Assembly (NCBI GenBank): GCA_002914805.1
Contig: JXTB01000532.1
Coordinates: 194,390-258,389, forward strand
Source of the DNA: Parasponia andersonii
Taxonomy: Eukaryota > Streptophyta > Magnoliopsida > Rosales > Cannabaceae
DNA length: 64,000 nt
Direction: 5' to 3'
A program made the translations under genes and the position numbers. This document shows, piece after piece, positions 34,512 to 45,784 of this stretch; positions within the stretch are counted from its first letter, which is position 1, and each line of letters begins with the position of its first letter. The notes under the pieces are model-generated. The model worked only from the letters and a program-made list of their open reading frames with translations. It was not told the origin of the DNA and did not search any database.

Positions 34512-36200
34512 GTGTCTTGGCATAAAGATAAATCAGGAAGACTTAGTAGAATACTTGATTTTGAAGAAGATTCATCCGATTCTTGGTCAGGTATAGATTC
34601 ATCAGAAACATCGTTACCAGCTACTATGAATCAAAATGAGAATAACACTACTAGGACTTTAAATGATTACCTACACCCAACCCATACAGCCACACCTCCA
34701 TGCATCATTTTTTCACAAAATACACCACAATTTGATTTCCAACCTAGCATGATCTAACTTTTACCCATCTTCCATGGCCTAGATAACGAAATCTATATTT
34801 GCACATTAGGAAATTTGAAGAGGTAGTGACCACTTTCCATAACCAACCCAATGCAGTACACATTGTTATGTTAAAAGTTTTCCCATTTTCCTTGAAAGAT
34901 AAAGCGAAGAGTTGGCCATACTCTTTGATACCTAGATCCATAGGTACATGGGGGTAAATGATACGAGCTTTCTTTAACAAATACTTCCTACACCGTAAGA
35001 CTAACAACCTTAAAAGACAGATCTCAACTTTTTCCTCAAAAGATGGCGAAATATTATACCAAGCCTGGGAAAGATTCAAAGAGTTATTGAACATGTGCCC
35101 GCACCATGAATACGAAAATTAGCGACTAGTAAGTTATTTCTATGAATGATTAACCACTATGGAGCGCTAATTTATAGAGATGATGTGTAACAGAGAGTTT
35201 CTGCAAAAAGATCCAAATGAAGTTATAGACAACCTGAATAAGTTAGCTAAGAAAGCTCGTACATGGACTGGACCCAGTACTGTTAATAGCACTAATAGGT
35301 CACAACCAATTGGAATCTACCATCTTAGGGAAGAAGATAGCCTTAAAACCCAACTAGAAGTTGTGACTAGGGAATTAGAGGCTTTAAAATCTAGAGATAG
35401 TAGAGTCACCTATACAGTTGCTAGGATAGAATCTCAAGCTACATGTTTTATCTGTAGAGGAGTAGAACACTTAGCTCAGGAACACTTAGCTCAGGATTGC
35501 CCAACTTACAGTTAGATGAGAGAGGTTTATGAAGAATAATGTAATGCCTTAAGAATATTTAAAAAGCATTTCTCACCGTACTCTGGCACGTACAATCCTG
35601 ATTGGAGAAACCACCCAAACTTTAGCTGGAAATCTGACCAAAACTAGTGTGTATCATTCACCAATAATTGGAATGAACATTGAGGTACCACCATCTAAGA
35701 ATTACTCTGCATCTCAATACAATGCACGACCCAATAGAAATCTTTTAGAGGAAATACTTCAGGTATTTATGGAGGCATAGAATAAAACTAACCAAAAGTT
35801 TAAGTCTGTACTTATAACCACCTAAGAATCTCTAGGCTTGCAACCTTAATAGAATTATTATGAATAGATTTAGTGTCGAATTTTAATAATAGAGTTGCAA
35901 CCTTAGTAGAATTATTATTAATAAACTTAGTAGAATTCTCACCATACTCTGACATATACAATCCTGACTGGATAAACCACACAAACTTTAGTTGGAGATC
36001 TGACCAAAACCAACCTACATCATCCACCAATAATTGGAACGAACACTGAGGTACCAGTACTTAGGAATTACTCTGCACTTTAATACAATGCACGACTGAA
36101 GAGAAATCCTTCAAAGGAAATACTTCAGGTATTTATGGAGGCACAGAATAAAACTAACCAAAAGTTTGATTCTGTACTTGTAACCCCCTAGGAATCCCTA
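34512..36200 (+). pseudogene. Gag of the Athila-like element, broken
   Basis: The reading begins MSWHKDKSGRLSRILDFEED, passes RTLNDYLHPTHTATPPC, and then, with frameshifts and stops between 34757 and 35180, shows the retrotransposon gag core (LPIFHGLDNE, WERFKELLNMCPHHEYE). It ends with a CCHC knuckle beginning CFICRGVEHL at about 35440. The knuckle is altered by an exact 15 bp duplication. The C-terminal part (from 35571) is present twice, the second copy starting at 35937. Gag would form the particle that packages element RNA; this copy cannot. Confidence 0.75.
35465..35494 (+). repeat. 15 bp in-frame duplication within the gag zinc knuckle
   Basis: GAACACTTAGCTCAG occurs twice in a row. 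It adds five residues between His and the last Cys of the CCHC motif, changing CX2CX4HX4C to CX2CX4HX9C. Confidence 0.9.
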
Positions 36201-36225
36201 GACTTGCAACCTAAGTAGAATTATT
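35571..36225. repeat. ~366 bp tandem duplication of the gag 3' region
   Basis: TCTCACCGTACTCTGGCACG at 35571 recurs as TCTCACCATACTCTGACATA at 35937. Both run to CTTGCAACCT followed by TAGAATTATTAT sequence. The copies are clearly diverged. Confidence 0.85.
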
Positions 36226-37185
36226 ATTAAAAAACTTAGTGTCGAATATTAATAAGTATATGTTCGTAAATACTTAAAAATATGTGTGTAGTATTATTAT
36301 GTTAAATTTTATTATGCAAGAAAATTATAGTTATTCCTTGTTTTAACTTCGAAATTCTAAGTTAGTTTTCCTTAATAATAAATTAATTCTACAAAGTTTA
36401 CATTATGTACATCAATATAACTTAATTAAGAATATGACATGTCTGTGTCACATTAAAAAGTATTATATTTTATAACCTAAAATTAATGGTTGTACTAAAA
36501 TAGTATCATGCCATAATTTGAATGGCCAAGATTTAAGTATACAAAGAATTAAGTAGACAAATAAATCTAAGGATAGAAAATAAGTTGTAGAAAAAGATTA
36601 AGACTAGTGAAGTTTTATCTTAGAGAGGTAATAATTGTAAATTAATGGAATAGAAAAAAGAAAGGGATAAAGTTAGCAGATAATTCTAAAAAGATAAAAT
36701 ATAGATAAAACTAATTGATAGCTTTTGTCTCTAAAATAATTCAAAAGTTATGAAAAGAAAAATGATAATGGAAATGTTCTTTAGAAATTAGTAGCCATAA
36801 TTCAAAGTAGAAGGTATAGAAAAAACTAATTAGTAGCTTTTGTCTCTAAAATAATTTAAAAGGTATGAAAAGGAATAATATAGTGGAGATCTTCTTTGGA
36901 AGCTAGTGGTATGGGATTCCAAGTAATTGAAAAAGAAGAAAGATTAGAGACAAAAGTAGTAGATAAGTAAAAATTAAAGTAAAAGATAAGGTAATGAAGT
37001 AGGAAAAAAGATATATTGACAAGATTGGTAATAATGGTGCTTAGATTATTAGATGGAATGTGAAAGTATATATTATCGAATATCTCCTATGGGCCTATAA
37101 ATAGATCCTTCATTTGGAAGTTGGAAATCCATATTTAATCTTCCAATTAGTTAGCCAAAACTATCTTCATTTTTCCAATTATGCT

Positions 37186-37225
<40 letters not shown>

Positions 37226-40150
37226 TTCTACCTCACTTTCTTCTAAATCCACAAGAGCTATAATATTTTACCCATCTTCCTTGCTTTTTCTATAAAGACT
37301 CTAGAAACTAAGAATTATAATCAAGATAAGAGAATACATAGTTTTGTAGTAGAGATATAAAAAAGAAGAAGGAAAGATTTTGGAAGGCAAGTTGCACAAA
37401 CGCTTTTAAGTTTATTAAGATTTTTAACTCTAAAATTATAAGAAGTTTAATTTTTAGTATTTTGATTTCTAGTAAAATATTGAAGGATCAAGAAAGAAGA
37501 TTTAAGCTTAGAAGATAAATATTCCCTTACCTTGCTTATTATGTGTTTAAATAAATTTTATAAAAGAATAAATAAGTAATAACATATTTGATCTACTTAA
37601 GATATTATATAATTTATATTATGTTTAAGCTTATTTTGTTGATTTCTTGAGCCTCTAAATATAAATACTTCGTAATAATAAAGGCTAAATAATAATAATG
37701 ATAGTAAAATTAAAATGACTAAACACAAAAGTGGAAGATTTTTAAGTATACGACCCTGAAATAAAATATGCATGAAAATGAATAAAACTTAATGATTTAG
37801 ATTTAGATCCTTAATAACAGATTTTTACCTATTAAAAATATTTTCCAAAAATTAAAGATGTTTGCTCAAAAGTTGAAAGAACCAAAATACCAAAACTTTG
37901 AGTATTTGGGTCAAAAGTATAATTTTGATAAAATATGGGTCGTAAATGTGAGAAAATTATTTTAGACAGTTTTAAGACTATATTAAAGAGTAAAAATAAA
38001 TAAAGGAAGAATCTTGTGTAACTCAATATTTACCATTAGAGAGCATAAATGTTAGAAATATTAAAATTATGGGCAAAAATATAAATTATAAAACTTGAAA
38101 TTTTAGGTTGGAAATTTGGTACAAGAATAAATAGAAAACTTTATTTTAGATCTCTAATTGAGATAAAAAAAATATTTATTTAAGTTTAAGACATGAAATC
38201 AATTATAGGAAATAAACAATGTATGCCTCTAATTATATTTAGCTTAAGTTTAGTTATGGACCTAGAAAGCGTGACTAATACCTAATAATATTTAAACCAA
38301 GTATGATTTTAGATTTTAAATCTGTGTAGCCATTAGTATGTTTAACTTATTTATCATATTATGACTTTTAATTATGAATAAAGTAATTAATTAAAAATAA
38401 TTCAAAGTAATTGATGAAAAGAAATATAATTAAGGAAACTTAACTGATTTAGACTGATATTAATCAAATCAGTAACCAAATTATTGATAGATTAAAAAGA
38501 TCACCATGATAAAGGTTACGGAGAATTAAATCTCATCCATCTCAGTTGAAAGTAAAAATTAATCAATAAATGTAACATGACATTGTTTCTCAAATGTGAA
38601 GTTTTATGTTTGATCAAAACTGAGTCTTAGTTGTCTTAAGCCTACTAAGTAATTAGAAGTTTTTTTTTTAAAAAAAAACATCAGTCCACTTTAAATTACT
38701 CTAACAAATAGAGTATGCATACGTCAAGGCAAAACGTCAATCTAAACATACTTAATTAATGAGTAGAACTAGGACAATCATATTATGTGGTAAGTACAAT
38801 CTCACCTATAGTATGGATGGTTTGAAAATGTTTTATGTTTGCAGTATGATATGTTTGATATTATTTCATGTGTTAACTTGCCTTTATTTTATTATTGTAT
38901 GTCCTATGTATAATATATGCTTATAAAGATATATTTCCTATGCTATAAAAATAATGAATGCTTACTTTATAATGTTATCATGCAAAAATACTTTAGCATA
39001 CTTTAACAAAGGAAATACTATGATAGTGGAATATAAGTTTGGGTTCATTATTGAAGTGTACCCACTTATGTTAAGAGAAGACTAAGTAAGATAAAGAATT
39101 TAAAAGTGTCGTACCAACCTCCACTAAGTGAGGATATCCAAAGGTAAATAGGACCAACCTCCCTCAACGAAAATTCTCGAGAAAAAGTATGTTAAGATTA
39201 TGATTGGGGGTATTTTCAATTGGGTCACTCCCCTGGATTCCTCATTTGGTAGTGTACACTCGGTACGTACACTAGGGCCCATAAGAAAGATAAAAGACTT
39301 TGTAATAAAGAATGTGATGAAATAATAATACAATATCTTATAATAAAATATAAAATAATGATTTCATAGAACAATATAACTGGACTTTCATAAAAGATTG
39401 TTTGTTTATAAATAAAATATTTTGTGAGAATTATATTGTACTTATTGAGCGAAAACTCACATTTTATGAGTATCCATGTTATAAGTACCAAAGGAAAAAA
39501 ACCTCTAATTTGATTGATAGGTTAGTTAGAATCGAGATGGGGATGAATGCGAGGCACAGGCAATAGAATACCGCCATTGAAATTACTTCTGCATATGTTC
39601 TTATTATGAGACAAATAATTTCAATTATGTAAGCTTGATGTTATTTGAAAACATATAATTTGGCATTTTATTTCATAATGTATGGTTTTATTAAATTGAA
39701 TTTGAAAGTATATTTCGATTGAAAAGAGTTCAAATGAATGTTTTTCAAAAGATCTAAAAGAGAAAATGTTTTGATTTAAATAAATGTATAATACTAGGGG
39801 TTCTATCAAAAAGACCTAAACGGTCTAAGGAAAGCTTGAGACTTAAGTGATCTGTATGTGACCTTCTTTCTCACCTGGGAGCTCTTTGTGGTTGTGCATT
39901 ATTTAAATTACCTTAAAAAAAGTTATAAACAAATTTAAATAAGGTTACTTAACCATCGAGAAATATTTTACTTGTTTTCAAAATTATCAAATTAAGTAAA
40001 TGGTTAGTTATGAATATAAATCTCTTAAAAAAATAAAAGTATTAAAAAAATTTTGTTATGAATTTTCAGCGTCTAAATTTCTCTTTTTAAATAAGTAAGC
40101 TAAGAATATAAATAGTTAACGGTCCAAAAGGTTAGGTCATTACAATACTT
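36210..40150. mobile_element. ~3.9 kb insertion inside the Athila-like element, possibly a solo LTR
   Basis: Gag sequence stops after CTTGCAACCT and protease-side sequence resumes at GTGGAAGAGAATAAAGA (about 40158). The inserted DNA is AT-rich and has no coding domain. It contains a good TATA box (GGCCTATAAATAG, about 37093), an A run at 37190-37220 and a 3' portion (about 39430-39620) with sequence of the kind seen near the ends of chromovirus-type LTRs. It ends near GGTTAGGTCATTACA. I could not define matching termini or a target duplication, so the solo-LTR reading is tentative. Confidence 0.4.
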
Positions 40151-41415
40151 ATATAGGTAGTGGAAGAGAATAAAGAAATTAAAAGTCAGATAACTAAGTT
40201 GACTAGCGCTCTTACTGTACAAGAGCATGGAAGATTTCGTACCCAACCTCAATCCAATTCGAAGGGGCAACACTTGGCACAATCCTCTAGAGTTGATACA
40301 CATAATATTAGAAAGATCAATTCCATTACTACTCAAGGTTGTAAGACTTTAGATGGTCTAACTTTACCAAGTGCACTAACAAGCGACACTACCACTATAG
40401 GTAGTACTCAAGATGGCCCTCCACAAGAAGCTAAAATGAAATTTCCAGTTAAAGTGTCTTTTCCTCATGCTCTCAAGATTGGGAAAATACTAGAAAATTA
40501 AGGTAAGATCCTTGAAAACCTTAAGCAAGTTAAAATTAATTTGCCTTTGTTATATGTGATCAAGCAGGTACTATCATATGCTAAGGTAATCAAAGATCTA
40601 TGCACCATGAAAAAGAGGCACCACGTCAAGAAGATTGCATTCTTGACTGAGCAGGTAAGTGCGATAATTGAGCAAAAAACACAGCCCAAATACAAGGATC
40701 CAAGTTGTCCCAATATCACTTACCATATAAAGACACATGAGTTCGGCCAAGCTCTTTTAGACTTGGGAGCAAGTGTAAATCTTATGCCATATTTTATATA
40801 TTTGCGACTAAGCCCAAGGGAAATCAAGCCCACATCTATGGTATTACAGTTAGCTACCATTTTGTACGAAGACCGAGAGGGATAGTAGAAGATGTTCTGC
40901 TGCAAATTGATAAATTCTACTATCTTGTTGATTTTCTAATCCTAGATACACAATCTGTGGTTGATATTAAGTATAAGATCCTTCTAATCTTAGGTCTAAT
41001 GAATTGAAGGAATGGTCTAATGAAGTTATCATTTGGGAATATGACTTTGGAGGTAAATATTATCTACGTTAAAAAGCAACCATACGATGATGATGAGTGT
41101 TATCATACTGATATAAAAGACATGTTAATAATAGAGGAGATTAACAAAAGCCTGACATTTGATCTTTTGAGTTATATCCTTCGCGATATTAATAGTAAAA
41201 ATTTGTTTTATCCTGATAATATTGATATTTTTGCTGATTTTAAGACACATGATAAGCAAAAGAAATTTTTTCAACCACGCTTTGAGGAGTTGCCTGCTGA
41301 AAGAGATAAGTTGAAACTATGCGATATGAAGAGTTCGAGAGACAACTTAGCTCTAAAATTTGAGAGTCGTAGACATGTGTTTAACAGGGATCGAAGAATT
41401 TTGTGGAGAGGGTAG
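40150..41415 (+). pseudogene. Gag-pol junction and aspartic protease of the Athila-like element
   Basis: The reading contains KFPVKVSFPHALKIGKIL, a stop, LPLLYVIKQVLSYAKVIKDL, then the retropepsin segment FGQALLDLGASVNLMPY, where the usual D-S/T-G active site reads DLG. After a stop at 40885 it continues from about 40905 with the rest of the protease domain and a linker (FQPRFEELPAERDKLK), ending at 41415. No reverse transcriptase follows. Frame breaks show it is not functional. Confidence 0.75.
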
Positions 41416-42983
41416 ACCTACCTGAGGAGATCTCTTTAGTAGCTCTTGTCTAGCATGATTAATTAAGATTTGTCTTTCTGTATCATATTTTATTTTTCTT
41501 TCTTATGTTATTTATTTTTATTTTCTTTAGTTTGTTTTCATGCTCTTCTCTAGCCCATTCATTAGAAAGCCTATACTTCGTGTGGAAATTCCATTATTCA
41601 GGTGTGCTCTATCCTTTGCTTTTTTTTTCTATATTTTTTTGTGACAGTGAGGACACTGTTTGATTTAGGTTAGGAGTGATGGCATGTGCATGCACATTTT
41701 TAATGCACATATTTTCATACATGTATAAAATTTTTCCGAAGAAAATTGAAAAAATAAAAAAATTGGAAAAAAGTTTTTTTTAGTTATAACTCAGTTTGAT
41801 GATCAAATATTGATGACAAGATTTGATTTTACTAAATAAAGTTCTTAGGAAAACAATAAATATTGTTTTTGTTTGTATACTTGATTCTTATGTTAGTTTG
41901 ATTTTGCTTATAATTTTTGAACATTTTTTAGCACTCAGTTTCATTTAATTATTTTGTTTACTTAGAGAAATTTCATGTGATTAAGTGAATTTTTGAAATC
42001 TCATTACTAAACTCTAGAACCTGGTTGATTATCACTTGAGGCGAAATCCTAGACTAAGTTGTATTAGAGATATGATTTAAGTTATTTTTGTATTGTTTGA
42101 GCCTCTCAAGCCTACTTCTGATACTTGATTATCCTTAGTTTACCCCATTTGAGCCTAACTTTTACCTTTTCATTATTACTCATATTTTTAGCCTAAAGCT
42201 TATAATGATTTCTTACATTTTACACTACACCTATGAGCACATGTGATCTTTGTTGAGTATATTCTATGTGTTATTATGGGAGGAAGGGTGGTATTTTGAA
42301 ATATCTTTTGAAGCTAAAAAAAAAGTTACTATACCCTTGTGAAAAAAAATTTATAAAAATCATAAGTTTGGTGGTATAGAACTTCAAAGAAAAAAAAAGT
42401 CTGGAAAAAAAAAGTTTGAAAGAAGGAAATAGAAGAAAAGTATAGTGTAGAAGGAAGTGGAAAATAAGTTTAGGGGTTTATATCAATGTAGTGTTTGAGG
42501 TGAAGTATTATAAAGATTCGTGAATAAGATATGTGCCTAGGGTGATTTGAGCTATAAAAATGACCGCTATCATACTTTTATTCTAGCCATTCGTTACAAG
42601 CTTAAATAAAGTCCTAATGATTTTTGGTGTAATGTTGGTTTATATTAGTAGAGAATGGTATGAAAAATAGGCTTATGAAGTTTATTTATCATCTAGAGAT
42701 CACACATATGTCACTTGATTGTATAAACTGATTTGGGTTGCGAAGGATTAAATGTTATTATTCATCTACACACTCAAGAATTTTAAGTGAGGTTAAATTG
42801 GAATTTGAATTGAAATTTTAGCCCATTTGTAATATTCAGAGTTTTTCTTTGAGTTTTATATTATATGAAATCTTTGAGGCAAATTTTCGAGAGTTGAACT
42901 GAGTTATGTTAAAGTGTTTAGATTTTTCTTTAAGGTTTTTCTTTTCTTTTGCTAGTAGTTAACAAAATTTAAGTTTAAGGGTG
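41416..42983. other. 3' non-coding part of the Athila-like element
   Basis: AT-rich, with no coding domain where reverse transcriptase and integrase would be expected. It ends in a purine-rich run (AAGTTTAAGGGTG) before the right LTR. Confidence 0.6.
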
Positions 42984-44431
42984 TGATAACTATATGAAGA
43001 TAGAGTTATTTATATTCTTTTACTTATATATTTTGTGTTTTTTGTATAATTTTAGTTTAATTTAGGTTATTTATAGTTAATTTGATTTTTATTATTTAGA
43101 TATAATTTTATTAGATTTAGTTATTTAATATAATTTAGTTAATTTAATTTAGTTTTGGGTAATTTAATTTTATTTGATTTAATTCGGAATTAGTTTATTA
43201 TTTGTTTATTTTATTATGACTTAGTATTAATTTTATTTTGATTTTAGATTAAGGAAAAAAATTCAGAAAAAGGAGAAGCCAATTACGCGCGCGTGAGAAG
43301 TGAAAGCCAGACACGATCTTAGTCGTCCATTTCAAGCTCAGGGACGTCAGGCAGGCGCGTGTATACTTCGCGGAGGAGCTGGCGAGTGAAGAGCAGGAGA
43401 CAGCCGGGGCCCACGCTGCGGAATAACTCCGTGCAATCTGATTTTTGTCCATTGAAGATGTGCCATTTCATCCTATTGACTTTGACTACTCTGTTAGCCA
43501 TTCCAAAGCGATTTAGTGCCGAGCTCACAAATTTCCGCCATACTTGATTATTTCCCACAACCTAAATAAAGAGGAAGAGAGAGAGAGAGAGAGAGAGAGA
43601 ATTGAGAGAGCATGACCGATCAGATTGAACCTTTTAAAACGTAAAATTTACACAATACTCTATACTCAACTATTAATAGCGAGAACGATACTCAACTATA
43701 AATAACGAGAACGTATGGAGAAAAAAACACACTAATATAGAGTGAGAAAATTCAACTTTTTTCAAAGAGAGTACGAGATCAGTGTTAGATTAGGCTAGTT
43801 TTTTTAGAAAGGTTAGAGATGATCTTGGTTGTATAGTTTTTTTATTTTCTAACTTTGATTCTTAAGAGTGTTTTAATGTTTATATATTTGATTTGTTAAA
43901 TTCTTCAATATTTTTATTTTCAATATATTATTTTTTAATTTTTTTATATAAATTCAGTCATATTTTATTTATGTAGTGATTTAAACTAGATTATAATTAT
44001 ATTTATTTTATTAGTTGATCTTTTACTGTAATATGGTTCCTGTGATATATTGTTGATCTTAGATAACTAATGAGATAAATTATTTTTGGTCTTAATTAGA
44101 AGAATTTCTCATATTAAATACTTTAGATTAATATTTGTTCTTAAGTATTATATTTTTCGGTTACATGCTTGGGATGTGAAGCACATAATTGAATAGTAAA
44201 TAGGAATCAAAGTCGGTAACAGTTAAACGAACAATTAAGAGAGTCTTGAAGTCTTGATTTTCTCATATTGGTATTTTTACTTATTAATTCTGTGGTTATT
44301 ATTTTAATTTATTGTTCAGTTAATTTTTATTTTTATTTTTTTCATTATCTTTTTATTGTTAATTTACTTCTCTATGAGATCGGGACCTTAATCTATATTA
44401 CAATAACGTTAGTATATTTTGAGCGTAGACA
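42984..44431 (+). repeat. 3' LTR of the Athila-like element
   Basis: Begins TGATAACTATATGAAG after the purine-rich tract and ends GAGCGTAGACA. It contains a GC-rich block at about 43303-43440 not shared with the left LTR and a (GA)n run at 43568-43602. Homology with the left copy continues past the LTR end into primer-site and leader sequence (44432-44520), then returns to an LTR end at 44521-44536. Confidence 0.75.
43568..43602. repeat. (GA)n microsatellite in the LTR
   Basis: An uninterrupted GA run replaces a shorter GA-rich stretch at the matching place in the left LTR (33165-33178). Confidence 0.95.
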
Positions 44432-44536
44432 AAATTTAGCGTCGTTGCTGAAGAGGCCAAATCAAACAAAAAGGGTACATAATTCTTTTATTTTTTTTTC
44501 TTTTAGAGTGTTGTAAAAGTATTTTGAGCGTAGACA

Positions 44537-45784
44537 CGAGAAATCTTAAAATTGAATGTTGTTGCTTATATTGTATATTGGGAGTAAAACTACAATATTG
44601 TTAGTTGTATTATTAGTTAGTACTCTTCTATAAACAACACAATATTCCGACATACACATACGCTCAGGCTGTATAGGAGCTCTCTATAGTTGTCTCATTG
44701 TTTTCTGTCATTTTATCTCTTAATACATGTAATTCAAAATTATGTAAGCGGTTGTATAATCATAAAGTGACATGTCGTTTTTCCGATTTACGCAGGTGAA
44801 AGACACATGAAGTTTTTGTTGTAAAATTTTTTGATGTTGTTCATTTTTTCAAAATATTCTGTTTTTGAAACTTAAGGCGATAAAACGACATGACGCTTTC
44901 AATGTATGTGACCGCTAGCAAGAAGCTTCACCACTTGAACGACATTTATGCTTAAGAACCAATAAATAAATGAATTGTTAGGTCAAATTAGTTGGGCAGC
45001 TCAGGAAAAGATTCATACACAGTATAATAATAACACCGTTCTCCTTAAATGATTGGAGAGCCTTCACTCTCCTAAGCATGGACACCCACTTGCCCTTAAA
45101 TTCTCAAATGAGTTCAAAAACATGAAGTCTGAAGTGGTCCATTCCTTGTTGGAATGACATGGTTGTCGTTTTTAACTTCTCCTGCTTGTGAATTGTGATA
45201 AACTAGAAAGAAGATTCCAAAATAATTGAAAAAAAAAAAACTAGCAAAGAATAACACCCCTGTAGTTGCGAATGATGATCGTTTATGGATTTCAGTAACT
45301 TTATTGGTTCAAACTAAGCTGTGGTGGGCCCAGATTAGCACATACATTTTCTTTTTATCATGAATAATAAAGTATACATAGAAAGGACGATCAAGAATAA
45401 AGAAACAAAAATAAAATATTGTAATGACAATTATGTGTTAATAATCAATTTTATATATCTCCACTTGCCATGGTTTTACGTTGACTTAAGATAATATAAG
45501 ATATATATTAACCAAAATAATCTTCTTTTTTCTAACCTTGGTTGTTTTATCGTAAACCTTTAAAAGTACATATTTTCATATCTATAATTTATATACAATC
45601 CTGTTGAAATGAAAAATGCAAACAAATTTCACCCGAATCCTCAAAGTTCCTTCCTGACGCATTAATTTGTTAATAGTGCATCTTTAGCTTTACTTTCATC
45701 GTCAAAAGTATAGGTTGATTTTTTTTTTCCCCTCGAGGGAGAGTATAGGTTAATTATTACTAAACTAAAAAAAAATAAAAAATA
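44537..45784. other. AT-rich intergenic DNA
   Basis: No supported coding sequence; AT-rich spacer between the Athila-like and TRIM-like elements. Confidence 0.55.

Larger units (their letters stand above)
32669..44536 (+). mobile_element. Athila-like Ty3/Gypsy retrotransposon, degenerate and interrupted
   Basis: Two ~1.3-1.45 kb LTRs (32669-33989 and 42984-44431) share most of their sequence, and both end GAGCGTAGACA. The primer-binding site after the left LTR (TGGCGCCTTTGCTGAGG, 33995) is one or two changes from the complement of plant tRNA-Asp, typical of Athila and relatives. Gag (34512-36200) and protease (40150-41415) remain. Reverse transcriptase, RNase H and integrase are missing between 41415 and 42984. 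A ~3.9 kb insertion splits gag from protease. The element is inactive. Confidence 0.8.

Noticed and set aside
43319..43558. Minus-strand frame in GC-rich LTR block, considered as a captured host exon
   Set aside because: The protein-like look depends on GC content; no known domain and no splice borders. Kept only as an LTR variation finding.
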